A stretch of DNA of 55,078 nt from Actinomycetes bacterium (GCA_014190175.1 BJFZ01000005.1:1-55078), one strand, 5' to 3'; counted from the first letter of the stretch, positions 19,419-28,969 are shown. Made by a program: numbers and translations. Notes: a model not told the origin generated them from the letters alone.

Positions 19419-22400
19419 TCAGTGATGAACTGGCTCCTTTCGCATACTTGCTTGATTAATCAGAATACTCAAGTAAGCGCGGACTGCTTCGATATCTTGC
19501 CCACTATTTCTCCAGATTTCATAAACCTCGCCTAAATCCCAAGCGCAATGCGCTCTGACTGAAACCCCACGCGCTCCGGTTCTGCGTAAAAAGCCGTAGA
19601 CCAGTAATAAATTAGAGTTATAAAGAGTGTGCGCTGAGTGAATCTGCGTGCTTTCAAAAAAAGTTGAGTCGCTGCAACCACTTCCGTCTTCTAAACTCAA
19701 AAAAATCGTACGTTTGCCAGAGCGAACCGGTGGTGATTGCAATGCAACTTTAACTCCAGCCAAAAAGATTCCAGTATTAGTACGAAAATTAAGAAAATCT
19801 TTAACTCTTACAGCCCCTATTTGATTTAGAAGTTTTGCGTAAAAAGAAAGTAGGTGACCGCTCACATCAAGTCCCAAAATCTCTACCTCGCTTTTAACCT
19901 CTTCTGCTAATGTCATTTTAGGAAGCCCACTCGGTGTCAATGTTGGGGCTTCGAAGAAAAGTGAACTTTGTGAACTCCCGATCTGTTTTCCCTTATTCCA
20001 TTTCTGAATATCTGAGTGATGAAGTAACAGATCTCTTCTAGTTAACTCACTCTCTTTATTTATTTTATATAACCGATCAAAAGCCCCTAAGTGAATAAGA
20101 CTTTCTGTCGTCTTAGTGCTCGCTCTTGCCCTAAGGTGAAAATCAGATATATCTAAGTAAGGCTGTCCTTCAACGATACTTTCAACTTCAGTAGAAGTAA
20201 TTCCATATAAATCAGAAAATGCAAGTTGTATTCCATATTTGGATAAATATTTCACAACCCGGTACTGCTCTTTAGATTTATTTACATCAACATTGAGAAG
20301 TTCGACTCCAAGTTGACGAGCTTCATCTAACAGCAAGCGTTTTGGATACATTCCTGGGTCATGGGCCAAGATTCCAGCGATAAAAGCAGCTGGGTGGTGA
20401 GTTTTCAACCATGCTGATTGGTAAGTAGGAAGCGCGAAAGCTGCAGCATGGGCTTTGCAAAAGCCAAACGAGGCAAATGCTTGCAGCACCTCCCATACTT
20501 CAACAGCTACTTGCAATGAATACCCGCGCTCAATAGCAATTGGAATAAACCACTCCTTGAATCTTTCCTGTTGATCAAAATTGCTAAGAGCCCGACGATA
20601 TTCATCTGCTTGCGCAAGACTCACTCCAGTCATTTTTGAAATAATCCGAATTACCTGTTCTTGAAATACCACAACCCCTTGAGTTTCAAGCAAAATTTCA
20701 TGCAAGGAAGGGTCGATTAAACGTGGCTTTGAAAAACCCTGCTTAGCATTTAGAAATGGAGTGATCATGTCGCTTTTAATCGGGCCAGGACGAAACAATG
20801 AGATATCGATAATTAGATCGTTAAATGTTTCTGGGCCGAATTTTCCGATGAGTTCGCGTTGGCCTGGGCTCTCAATTTGAAAAATTCCCAGAGTGCGAGT
20901 TGTGCGTATCAATTCAAAAGTTTTGGCATCATCAAGTTCGATTTCATCAAGATCAATATTTTTATCATCTACCCGCTTTATTTCGTTTAGCGAGTAAGAG
21001 ATCGCAGATTGCATTCGAACACCTAAAATATCTAACTTGAGTAAACCGACAGCTTCAACGTCATCTTTGTCCCATTGCAACATTGGATACCCAGATCCGC
21101 TTAATTGCGCTGGAGTCCGCTCTAATAATTTGCTATCCCCCAAAATTACAGCGCATGGGTGCATTGAAATATTTCGCGGTAATCCGTCCAAGCGTTGTGC
21201 CAGACCAAGAGCCATAGCTATTTCATTAGAAGTTATTTGAATATGACGAAGTTCAGGTAAATCTTTTATCGCTGCAGTTATATTGCGTGCTCGAATATGT
21301 GGCATTGCTTTTGCTAAAGCATCTACCTCTACTGCCGGCAATCCCATTGCCGCCCCAACATCACGAATTGCATGTCTTGCTCGATAAGTTTCGAACATGC
21401 CAACAGTGGTCGCTCGAGTTACTCCGTCTTTATTGTATTTTGTAAATACATCTTCATATATCTCTAACCTGCGTGCTGATTCCACATCTATATCGATATC
21501 TGGAAGAGCTGAACGAAGTGGCGAGCAAAATCTTTCCATAAGCAACCCATGTTTTAATGGTTCAACTGTAGAGATCCCAAGTAAGTAACAGATTAAAGAT
21601 CCTGCACCACTTCCACGCGCAGATACTCTAATTCCTTTACTACGTGCTGCCTCAACTATGTCAGCCACTGCTAAAAAATATGGTTCATACCCAAGTTTTT
21701 TTACTGTCTCTAACTCATCACCTAATCGTGAAATCGCTTTTTGTAAATCATTGCCTCCATACCGGATATTTATTCGCCCATCACATCTATCACGTAACTG
21801 TTTTTGCATCTCTTCTACTGAATTTGCATTAACTGTTTGGGCTTCAGGTAAGTGAATTCCGCCTAAACCAATATCGTTACTTGGCGATAAGTATGCTCGT
21901 TGTGCCCATTCAAAACTGGTTTGCAGTAATTTTTTGCTGTCGTACTCCCCTGCCGCTTTAGAAATCTCATCCGCTACATATTGCATCTCTAATTGGCTTT
22001 TTAAATAGCCTTCGCTAGTTTTGCGTTCAACAGTTTGCAAGCTCAATGGCATTAATTTTCTAGCCGCATCTAAAATATCAACCACTGGACCATCTTCGCG
22101 ATCGAGCATCCGTACTGAATTACTTATTACTGCAGGAACTCTCATCTGATTTGCAAATATTAATGACCGCGCAGCGTGCGCAGTTGTAAGTTCTCCTTCT
22201 CCGGGAGCTAGATGAGACACAACTTCAATAGCAATTGATCCGGGTTGTGCTATTTCACGCCACCTATTTAATGCATCTTTGGCTTGCTCAATGCGGCGCA
22301 AAGCTAAAGCTCTTCCTACATCTGAATTTGGGCCAAGTAACAACAAAACACCTTCACTATTTTTTGCAAAATTCTCATGAGTCAAAAGTTGTTCTTCTAC

Positions 22401-22760
22401 CCCAGATACGATTTTCACTAAGTTGCGCCATCCATAATTTTGCGAGGTGGCTACAACTGTTACTCGTGAAAAATTGTTTTCAACAAAATTCCCACCTTTT
22501 GCTGGAGTGGGAGCCGCTTTTACTTTGCGCATTGGTGCAACCTCTAAATTGCATCCAATAATTGGAGCGATTCCTGCGCGCTGGCAAGATTGCGCAAATC
22601 TAATTGAACCGGCGAGCGCATTTCTGTCAGTAAGTGCCAAAGCTGGCATTCCGAAAGTTGCAGCACGTTCGACTAATTGATTTGGTTGAGCACTTCCGTA
22701 TTTAAATGAGAATCCACTTGCTACTTGCAGATGAACATATGGAATTGTTGAATTACTCAT
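19419..22760 (-). CDS. dnaE2: Error-prone DNA polymerase III alpha (DnaE2-like)
   Basis: This 1113-residue C-family polymerase has, in order, a PHP domain, the palm with PDIDID (D421, D423), FQEQVIRIISKMTG in the fingers, a helix-hairpin-helix region (FHLRARASTKTTESLIHLG) and an OB fold. The length and the partners (Pol IV, DUF6504) fit DnaE2 rather than the replicative DnaE. The PHP metal motif HxH reads H10-L-Q12, so that site looks inactive. It overlaps the DUF6504 stop by three bases as a tight operon. Expected role: SOS-induced lesion bypass. Confidence 0.9.
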   Translation of the reverse strand: MSNSTIPYVHLQVASGFSFKYGSAQPNQLVERAATFGMPALALTDRNALAGSIRFAQSCQRAGIAPIIGCNLEVAPMRKVKAAPTPAKGGNFVENNFSRVTVVATSQNYGWRNLVKIVSGVEEQLLTHENFAKNSEGVLLLLGPNSDVGRALALRRIEQAKDALNRWREIAQPGSIAIEVVSHLAPGEGELTTAHAARSLIFANQMRVPAVISNSVRMLDREDGPVVDILDAARKLMPLSLQTVERKTSEGYLKSQLEMQYVADEISKAAGEYDSKKLLQTSFEWAQRAYLSPSNDIGLGGIHLPEAQTVNANSVEEMQKQLRDRCDGRINIRYGGNDLQKAISRLGDELETVKKLGYEPYFLAVADIVEAARSKGIRVSARGSGAGSLICYLLGISTVEPLKHGLLMERFCSPLRSALPDIDIDVESARRLEIYEDVFTKYNKDGVTRATTVGMFETYRARHAIRDVGAAMGLPAVEVDALAKAMPHIRARNITAAIKDLPELRHIQITSNEIAMALGLAQRLDGLPRNISMHPCAVILGDSKLLERTPAQLSGSGYPMLQWDKDDVEAVGLLKLDILGVRMQSAISYSLNEIKRVDDKNIDLDEIELDDAKTFELIRTTRTLGIFQIESPGQRELIGKFGPETFNDLIIDISLFRPGPIKSDMITPFLNAKQGFSKPRLIDPSLHEILLETQGVVVFQEQVIRIISKMTGVSLAQADEYRRALSNFDQQERFKEWFIPIAIERGYSLQVAVEVWEVLQAFASFGFCKAHAAAFALPTYQSAWLKTHHPAAFIAGILAHDPGMYPKRLLLDEARQLGVELLNVDVNKSKEQYRVVKYLSKYGIQLAFSDLYGITSTEVESIVEGQPYLDISDFHLRARASTKTTESLIHLGAFDRLYKINKESELTRRDLLLHHSDIQKWNKGKQIGSSQSSLFFEAPTLTPSGLPKMTLAEEVKSEVEILGLDVSGHLLSFYAKLLNQIGAVRVKDFLNFRTNTGIFLAGVKVALQSPPVRSGKRTIFLSLEDGSGCSDSTFFESTQIHSAHTLYNSNLLLVYGFLRRTGARGVSVRAHCAWDLGEVYEIWRNSGQDIEAVRAYLSILINQASMRKEPVHH

Positions 22761-23061
22761 CTTCTACAATTTCGACAACACTCTTGCTTATCGCTTTACG
22801 TACCTGCCATTGACCACTTAACTCATCACGTTCTACATGGAATGTAATTAACATTCCTTCTGGTGCGGCTTCAACTGCCCAAAAAGATTTTGCTAAATCA
22901 TCGGGGCGATAATTTCCATCACTAGCTCGGTTCCACCAACCCCCGGCTTCACGCCAACGCGAAAGCACTGAATGAATTCGAAAACGCCGTCCCCGCCATG
23001 TGAACTCAACCGGCTCACCTCCCACAGTAAGCACCTCAGGCGCATCACCTGATCTGGCCAT
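22753..23061 (-). CDS. DUF6504 protein of the SOS polymerase operon
   Basis: This 102-residue protein carries the DUF6504 core VEFTWRGRRFRIHSVLSRWREAG and a following WW pair. The family is found in Actinobacteria beside dnaE2 or dinB. The ATG at 23061 is preceded by GGGGGAG, with the LexA box just upstream. This makes it the first gene of a three-gene SOS operon. Its biochemical role is unknown; a small accessory factor for the polymerases is a guess from context. Confidence 0.85.
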   Translation of the reverse strand: MARSGDAPEVLTVGGEPVEFTWRGRRFRIHSVLSRWREAGGWWNRASDGNYRPDDLAKSFWAVEAAPEGMLITFHVERDELSGQWQVRKAISKSVVEIVEDE

Positions 23062-23076
23062 CTACTCCCCCTAAAT

Positions 23077-23092
23077 TAGAACATCTGTTCGA
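23077..23092 (-). promoter_or_regulatory. LexA (SOS) box
   Basis: The core 23079-23090 reads GAAC-ATCT-GTTC, a perfect match to the actinobacterial LexA palindrome, extended by GA on one side. It lies 17 bases upstream of the DUF6504 start codon and would repress the whole DUF6504-dnaE2-dinB operon until DNA damage. Confidence 0.85.
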
Positions 23093-23160
23093 ATAGCCCA
23101 AATACTAGGAGTTAGGGGTGACAGCAGCAAGTAGCCGCTAGATCGATATCAAATGGGTAT

Positions 23161-23166
23161 TAGGCT
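23161..23166 (+). promoter_or_regulatory. Candidate leaderless -10 for the zinc dehydrogenase
   Basis: TAGGCT ends 7 bases before the ATG at 23174. The same hexamer and spacing precede nfo at 47357. This supports the ATG at 23174 over the in-frame ATG at 23153. Confidence 0.45.
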
Positions 23167-23173
23167 CAGTTAC

Positions 23174-24193
23174 ATGAAACAAGTTACCTACCGTGGCCCA
23201 GAGCAGATCACCGTTGACGAGTGGATCTCCCCTGAACTTCCGGCCAATTACGTGGCGGTCAAAGTCGCCTATGTCGGGGTCTGTGGCACTGACTTGCATC
23301 TATACGCCGGTCATATGGATTCGCGGGTAACCACCCCGCATGTTCCAGGTCATGAGATGTCTGGAGTAGTTGCTCGCACCGGCTCTGGCGTGAGTGAATG
23401 GAAGATAGGCGAGAAGGTAACTGTTCGACCGCTATTGCCTTGTAAAAATTGTCGCACTTGCAATGAAGGCAATTCACATATCTGCCCAAAATTAAAATTT
23501 ATCGGCGTGGATATCGCTGGTGCAATGCAACCAGAATGGATCGTGCCAGCTGAGTTGTTGCATCGAATTCCTGAGCAGATCACACTTCGTCAAGGTGCAC
23601 TAATCGAACCACTTGCGGTTGCTATTCATGATGTGCGAATGGCAGATCTTGATCCAACTGATGTAATTACTATTGTTGGTGCCGGACCAATTGGTTTGTT
23701 GATCGGAATTGTTTGCGTATCTCGCGGACATAAAACATTTATTACTGACATAGATCAAACCCGCTTAGATGTTGCAAAATCACATGGAATGATTCCAGTG
23801 GCTCCAGATCAAGTAGAAGCTGCGGCGCGTGAAGCAACAAATGGATTAGGCACTGATGTGGTCTTTGAAGTATCTGGTTCCGCAGGTGGTGCAACTTTGA
23901 TCTCAACAATAGTTAAACCTCGTGGAAAGATTATTGTTGTAGGAATACATGCAGAGTTGCGTCAGTTCAATCTGCAACAAATTTTCCACAAAGAAGTAAC
24001 TATGCAGGGTGCTCGTGTCTACAAGTCAATTGATTTTGACGATGCAATTGCATTCCTTGCCACACGTACCAAAGAACTTGAGCCATTAATCACTAAGGTC
24101 TTTCCGGTTGAGGATGCTTTAGAGGCCTACCTTTCGCTGACTCGCGGTGGAAGCATCAAAAATTTAATCGCTATCTCAGAACCTGCAATCTAA
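23174..24193 (+). CDS. Zinc-dependent medium-chain alcohol dehydrogenase
   Basis: This protein of about 339 residues has the catalytic zinc site (GVCGTDLHLYAG and PGHE), the four-cysteine structural zinc loop (CKNCRTC followed by HIC), and the Rossmann motif GAGPIGLLIG. It resembles threonine/sorbitol dehydrogenase relatives. It abuts the KduD-like gene, the next ATG starting right after its stop, so the pair probably oxidises a sugar acid or polyol. The exact substrate cannot be read from sequence. Confidence 0.88.
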   Translation: MKQVTYRGPEQITVDEWISPELPANYVAVKVAYVGVCGTDLHLYAGHMDSRVTTPHVPGHEMSGVVARTGSGVSEWKIGEKVTVRPLLPCKNCRTCNEGNSHICPKLKFIGVDIAGAMQPEWIVPAELLHRIPEQITLRQGALIEPLAVAIHDVRMADLDPTDVITIVGAGPIGLLIGIVCVSRGHKTFITDIDQTRLDVAKSHGMIPVAPDQVEAAAREATNGLGTDVVFEVSGSAGGATLISTIVKPRGKIIVVGIHAELRQFNLQQIFHKEVTMQGARVYKSIDFDDAIAFLATRTKELEPLITKVFPVEDALEAYLSLTRGGSIKNLIAISEPAI

Positions 24194-24946
24194 ATGAACG
24201 TACTTGCTGGGAAAATTGCAGTAGTTACCGGCGCCAATCGCGGCATTGGCCATGCAATTGCCTTGGCTTTAGCAGAGGCTGGCGCAGATATCGTTGGTAC
24301 GAGTCGCCAAATGAGCGATGAAGAAGCCATTGCCAAAGAAGTAAGGGCTCTTGGCCAGAAGTTCTTTCCATTTGCCTGCGATATGAAAAATCGCGCTGAG
24401 AGTACGGCGCTAGCGAAAAAAGTATTAACTGAAGTTGGCCAAGTGGATATTTTGGTAAACAACGCCGGAACTATTCGTCGTGAAAATATCGCCGATTACT
24501 CACTTGCAGATTGGGATGAGGTTGTTGAAGTTAACCTGACTGCTCCATTTATTCTCACCCAGGATTTCGGCAAACCAATGCTTGAACGTGGCGCAGGTAA
24601 AGTTATTTTCATTTCTTCTCTACTTTCCTACCAAGGTGGAATCAGAGTGCCGGCTTACACGGCAAGTAAATCTGGAATCGCTGGCTTAGTAAAAGCATTT
24701 GCTAATGAGTGGGCTGGAAAAGGTGTAAATGTAAATGCAGTTGCACCGGGTTACATAGTTACTGACAACACTGAAGCGCTACGTGCAGATCCAATCCGCT
24801 ATGAAGCTATAACCGGGCGAATTCCCGCAGGACGTTGGGGCGAAGGTAGCGATATTGCCGGCAGTGTGGTTTTTCTAGCATCAGAAAACGCTGATTACTT
24901 ACACGGTTCAACTATCACCGTCGATGGTGGATGGATGGGTAGGTAA
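24194..24946 (+). CDS. SDR dehydrogenase, KduD-like
   Basis: This 250-residue short-chain dehydrogenase has TGANRGIG at residues 12-19, NNAG, a catalytic Ser in FISSLLSYQGG and YTASK. The C-terminal stretch PGYIVTDNTEALRADP with IPAGRWG is characteristic of KduD (2-dehydro-3-deoxy-D-gluconate 5-dehydrogenase) and related 2-keto-3-deoxy acid dehydrogenases. It forms a two-gene unit with the zinc dehydrogenase. Its 3' end overlaps the convergent GT2 gene by 39 bases. Confidence 0.85.
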   Translation: MNVLAGKIAVVTGANRGIGHAIALALAEAGADIVGTSRQMSDEEAIAKEVRALGQKFFPFACDMKNRAESTALAKKVLTEVGQVDILVNNAGTIRRENIADYSLADWDEVVEVNLTAPFILTQDFGKPMLERGAGKVIFISSLLSYQGGIRVPAYTASKSGIAGLVKAFANEWAGKGVNVNAVAPGYIVTDNTEALRADPIRYEAITGRIPAGRWGEGSDIAGSVVFLASENADYLHGSTITVDGGWMGR

Positions 24947-25678
24947 AGTGCGCAAAATTTTAGAGAGTAATCTGTAACAACCAAATTTAGAGACATTCAA
25001 CATAGCCTCAAAAACAATTTCGCTGTGCATCTTTGAGACACCTTCTCGTCGCTCGACAAAAGTAATTGGTACCTCTCCTACTGATAGCCCAGCTTGATGA
25101 ACACGATAAAGTGTTTCCACTTGAAATCCATATCCATTTGATTCAAGATCGTCTAACTTAATACTCTCGAGCGCTCTTCGTGAGAAGACCCTAAATCCAC
25201 TCGTGCAATCTCGAACCTTTAAACCAAGCAAAATTCTGGAGTATCCACTTCCGAACCGTGAAAGAATTTCCCGATGTTTCGCCCAACCGATAATTTGCCC
25301 ACCCTTAACCCATCTGGATCCAATAGTTAAATCATATTTATCTGCTTGGAGTAATAGTTTTTCCAAATCTCCAACTCGATGAGAGTGATCTGCGTCCATC
25401 TCAATAAAGTATTCGAAATTTCTCGCTATGCCCCAAGCAAATCCCGCACGGTATGCATTTCCAAGCCCAGTTTTCTTAGGACGTGATAAAAGCTCTACTT
25501 TATGGTCACTGATCATTAATTGATTAATTAATTCTCCAGTACCGTCTGAAGAGTTATCGTCGATTACTAAAATTTGCAACGCAGGAAATGTTGATCTAAT
25601 TTCTTTAATCAGAGTTCCAACATTCAATACTTCATTGTATGTCGGTATCAGAAGCAAAGAGTTTGCAGAAAGTTCCAC
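24908..25678 (-). CDS. GT2 glycosyltransferase, dolichyl-phosphate mannose synthase-like
   Basis: This 256-residue protein has the family-2 fold: LLIPTYNEVLNVGTLI, the DDNSSDGT nucleotide site, and EMDADHSH as the metal motif. It ends in the KMHSEIVFEAMLNV stretch of polyprenyl-phosphate mannose synthases, and no membrane domain follows. In Actinobacteria such enzymes (Ppm1) make polyprenyl-P-mannose for protein or glycolipid mannosylation. The start is GTG at 25678. Confidence 0.85.
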   Translation of the reverse strand: MELSANSLLLIPTYNEVLNVGTLIKEIRSTFPALQILVIDDNSSDGTGELINQLMISDHKVELLSRPKKTGLGNAYRAGFAWGIARNFEYFIEMDADHSHRVGDLEKLLLQADKYDLTIGSRWVKGGQIIGWAKHREILSRFGSGYSRILLGLKVRDCTSGFRVFSRRALESIKLDDLESNGYGFQVETLYRVHQAGLSVGEVPITFVERREGVSKMHSEIVFEAMLNVSKFGCYRLLSKILRTLPTHPSTIDGDS

Positions 25679-25732
25679 CTGCTCACTTTAGCGAGAGTGC
25701 TGCATTCTTCAACCTGCCATGGGTTTTGATGG

Positions 25733-26524
25733 CTACAGCGGTTCGATTATTGCCGTTCCTTTTTCATGATCTAGAAACCTTAACTTATGGTTTGGAAGAG
25801 CATTAGCAAAACTTTCTGCCAATGTTTTCTCCCCACTTCTCTTTGTGTCATCGATTACCACAACTGCATTTTTACTCAACTTAGAACCCAAGACTGGGAG
25901 TGCCGGAAATCTTGCAGCATCATCTTTGGATCCTGGAGGTCCATCGATGAAGAGGAAATCAATCTCTTTTAAATCTTGTAACTTTGAACTGTCGTACCAC
26001 ATGAAACTCTCTTCCAAGATTTCCTTTTCAACCAAAGGCGCATGAATCAATTTAACATTGCTCACTTGATGCTCTGCGAGTAACTCTTGAGTGTTCTTGA
26101 GGTACTCAAGGTCATGTTCAATTGCCACAATCTCAACTGCTCCAGCACGAGACAAGATAATTGTTGATGCGCCACTACCTAGTTCTACTACTAATTTTGG
26201 CTGATGTTTTCTCACCAAAGAAGTTAAAGTTAAAAGCAAATCAGGTGATGCAGCCCAACCGCGAGTTGGGGGAAGCGCTGCCTTTAAATCCAACATTTCA
26301 TGCAGAGATACTAACGCTTCCAATTGGCGAAAATCTTGTTTGCTTCTTTTCTCAATTACTTTAGCAATATTCACTTCGGAGTCCTTAATAGTTTTTACAA
26401 TCTTTCGATTTGAATTAAGTAGGGCGATACCTTTACGTCGTGTTTCCCAAATGTTTACTAAAATTAAGACCAAAACTAAAGTTAGAACAGTGGTCAGAAT
26501 TAGTAAACTTGCATCGGTTGACAT
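25733..26524 (-). CDS. Membrane-anchored class I SAM-dependent methyltransferase
   Basis: This 263-residue protein begins with one transmembrane helix (about residues 7-26) and a basic helical stalk. The methyltransferase domain has VVELGSGASTI as SAM motif I, AIEHD as motif II and LFIDGPPGS. It resembles class-24 O-methyltransferases found in glycan gene sets. It precedes the GT2 gene by 54 bases. The substrate is unknown; an envelope glycan or lipid is likely from context. Confidence 0.75.
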   Translation of the reverse strand: MSTDASLLILTTVLTLVLVLILVNIWETRRKGIALLNSNRKIVKTIKDSEVNIAKVIEKRSKQDFRQLEALVSLHEMLDLKAALPPTRGWAASPDLLLTLTSLVRKHQPKLVVELGSGASTIILSRAGAVEIVAIEHDLEYLKNTQELLAEHQVSNVKLIHAPLVEKEILEESFMWYDSSKLQDLKEIDFLFIDGPPGSKDDAARFPALPVLGSKLSKNAVVVIDDTKRSGEKTLAESFANALPNHKLRFLDHEKGTAIIEPL

Positions 26525-26633
26525 TTGGCCATTGTGGCAGAGGTTTACTTCCAGATCCTTTGTATTAATTACTCTTCACTATCTGTTCAACTAAAGTTTG
26601 TTTAAATTTTTTAATAATCTTTCCTAGAAAATC

Positions 26634-26639
26634 TATCTT
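26634..26639 (+). promoter_or_regulatory. Candidate leaderless -10 for the GT-B gene
   Basis: TATCTT ends 6 bases before the GTG at 26646. No ribosome site is present. The rest of the 26525-26633 spacer is AT-rich and shows nothing else clear. Confidence 0.4.
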
Positions 26640-26645
26640 TATATA

Positions 26646-28214
26646 GTGATCAATCTCGCCAAGCCCACCATCATCTTGGCGACCAGTAATGGAATTGGTA
26701 TGGGACATTTGGTCCGCGCTTGCGCTGTCGCTAAAGCGCTACTCCCCGAGGCAGAACCGATAATTGTTTCAATGGCTCCAGGTATTGCCGATGTAGGTGC
26801 CGCCCTCGGAATACGAACTGAGTACATTCCTGGGCGAGATCGCGAATGGATGCCGCGACGAGTTTGGGATCATTATTTACGTGATCGTTTAATTGCACTC
26901 GCTGAAGAAACTGGTGCGAAAGTAATCTCTTTCGACGGAGTGGTCCCTTACCCGGGAGTTTTAGCCGCAAAATTTCATTCCGCAGATTTAAGACTGGCTT
27001 GGGTTAGACGCGGATTGTGGCGAGATACCCCACAGAAATTAACACTTTCACTTTACGCATCTCTAATGGATAAAGTTATTGAACCTGGTGATTACGCAGC
27101 AGCGTATGACAAGGGACCAACCTCTGGTCGTGATGACGCCGAAAAAGTAGCCCCTGTTTCCCTATATTCGGCTGATGAAGCATTGCCTAGAGATGAAGCT
27201 CGGCAAATCCTTGGCCTTGATCTAGATCGCCCAGCCGTCTTGGTAACACTTGGAACTGCAACTCTTGAAGAAATAGATCGCTTGAAGGCTGTACTTCGCG
27301 GCCTAAAGCGATGGACGAATGTTCAAGTGCTGATGACAAAAAATCCAGTAGATAGAACCGGGAAATCAATTGTTCCCCCTGGTTTAGATTTACGTACCGC
27401 TAGATACTTTCCACTAGCAAAATTATTACCGGCATTTGATGGCGCAATCTCCGCGGCTGGATACAACAGCATCCATGAATTTATGTGCGCTGGCACTCCC
27501 ACAATTTTTATTCCTGTTATGCGTGGCACTGATGACCAATTAGCAAGGGCAAAGTGGTGTCATGATTTTGGATTTGCAATCATGGCTGACCCTGAGAATC
27601 TTTTAGGGATTGAAAGATGGGCTGAACGGCTCAGTGATGTAAATATTCGAAACTCACTTTCTACCAAGTGTCTCGAATTAAGTGATCCAAGTGGAGGAAA
27701 AGAGATTGCTCAAAAGCTCTTAGATCTCTCGCGATCCCCGGCAAAAAATGGAGTTGTTGTTGCTTACTCCTACTGGAGATTTAAGTTATCGCAAATTAGA
27801 AGATCTGCATTTAGAGGAATTCTAAAGAGACGCTATTACACAATTGCACGAGTGGTCTTAAGAAATGCGGCGCTCATTTATCGTAAAATCGTTCCACGAA
27901 AAATTGAAAAAATTAAAGCTGATAAATCTGTAACTTTTTCACAGACTCTTGATTCCAAAGTTTTAAAAGAGGCAATTTCTTCTGCAGGAAGATTCGAACA
28001 TATTCTTTCCAATAGTTCTTTGATGTATAAATTAGTCCGAAAAAAAATAGCTACAAAGGCATATGGGCAAATTTTGGTGGATGCATCCACCTGGCTCGTC
28101 GCACAAAAAGAGATTGCTCAAGTGGAGCCGCCCGCTACCCAAGAAATTCAACTTCAAAAAGAGGAAGTTACTCAAGTAATCGCTGAAAAGCAGAGAGATT
28201 ATCTGCCACAATAA
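26646..28214 (+). CDS. GT-B glycosyltransferase with basic C-terminal extension
   Basis: This 522-residue protein has a MurG/UGT-like fold over residues 1-360: SNGIGMGHLVRACAVAKAL at the N-terminus and AAGYNSIHEFMCAGTPTIFIP as the donor site. Residues from about 365 on form a lysine/arginine-rich helical extension that I do not recognise. It may bind membrane or a partner. The GTG start fits a leaderless transcript, and the only alternative nearby is an ATG at residue 19 inside the conserved loop. Acceptor and sugar are unknown. The TauE-like gene follows at 5 bases. Confidence 0.78.
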   Translation: MINLAKPTIILATSNGIGMGHLVRACAVAKALLPEAEPIIVSMAPGIADVGAALGIRTEYIPGRDREWMPRRVWDHYLRDRLIALAEETGAKVISFDGVVPYPGVLAAKFHSADLRLAWVRRGLWRDTPQKLTLSLYASLMDKVIEPGDYAAAYDKGPTSGRDDAEKVAPVSLYSADEALPRDEARQILGLDLDRPAVLVTLGTATLEEIDRLKAVLRGLKRWTNVQVLMTKNPVDRTGKSIVPPGLDLRTARYFPLAKLLPAFDGAISAAGYNSIHEFMCAGTPTIFIPVMRGTDDQLARAKWCHDFGFAIMADPENLLGIERWAERLSDVNIRNSLSTKCLELSDPSGGKEIAQKLLDLSRSPAKNGVVVAYSYWRFKLSQIRRSAFRGILKRRYYTIARVVLRNAALIYRKIVPRKIEKIKADKSVTFSQTLDSKVLKEAISSAGRFEHILSNSSLMYKLVRKKIATKAYGQILVDASTWLVAQKEIAQVEPPATQEIQLQKEEVTQVIAEKQRDYLPQ

Positions 28215-28219
28215 CCAGC

Positions 28220-28969
28220 GTGATCCCAGCATTAGCAATTATTGTCGGAGCTGTAATGGGTTCGGCTCTAGGCCTAATTGGAACTGGTGGTGCAATTCTT
28301 GCCGTGCCATCATTAGTTTATCTCTTTGGATATTCTGCGATAAATGCCACTACCGCTTCATTAGTAATAGTAATTACAACGGCAACAGTAAGTGTCATTC
28401 CCCGCTTTCGTCGAAAACAAGTCCAGATAAAATCAGCTCTAATTTTGTGGAGTGTTGGATTAGTCGGAAATTACTTCGGAGTTCAACTTTCAAAGACCAT
28501 AAGTGAAAAAGCCTTGTTGATTGGGTTTGGTGTAATTCTCTTAGCCTCTGCAACAAGCATGATTTGGCGATCCTTCCAAAAAGATTTAACTGTAAATAAA
28601 AGAAGTACTTGGGTACTTCCTTTGGCAGGTTCACTAATTGGATTCATGGCTGGGTTATTTGGAGTTGGTGGCGCATTTTTAGCGATCCCAACTTTGATAC
28701 TTGTCTTTGGAGCATCGGCGCAAGCAGCTGCAGGTACCGGACTAGCTCTGATGATCTTGAACTCAGTAACCGCACTGTTGTTTCGTTTCCAAAACATCCA
28801 AAACGTCTCCTGGGATATCCCGATCTTAATCTTGGTAAGTGCAATTACTTTCTCAATATTCGCAACTCAAAAGGGAGCCGCTCTCAAATCAGTTACTCTT
28901 GAGCGAATGTTTGCTTACTTCTTATTTTTGGTTGGCATTGCAACGTTGATTGAATCTATAATTAAATAA
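28220..28969 (+). CDS. TauE/SafE family membrane permease
   Basis: This 249-residue polytopic protein contains the duplicated family motif: GSALGLIGTGGAILAVPSL near the N-terminus and GFMAGLFGVGGAFLAIPTL after the middle. The family exports sulfite, sulfoacetate and similar organic anions. The GTG at 28220 follows the glycosyltransferase stop by 5 bases, so the two are probably cotranscribed. It converges on the histidine kinase gene with a 4-base gap. Confidence 0.85.
   Translation: MIPALAIIVGAVMGSALGLIGTGGAILAVPSLVYLFGYSAINATTASLVIVITTATVSVIPRFRRKQVQIKSALILWSVGLVGNYFGVQLSKTISEKALLIGFGVILLASATSMIWRSFQKDLTVNKRSTWVLPLAGSLIGFMAGLFGVGGAFLAIPTLILVFGASAQAAAGTGLALMILNSVTALLFRFQNIQNVSWDIPILILVSAITFSIFATQKGAALKSVTLERMFAYFLFLVGIATLIESIIK

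Noticed and set aside
23153..23173. Upstream ATG for the zinc dehydrogenase
   Set aside because: The seven extra residues are not conserved and the TAGGCT box supports the ATG at 23174.
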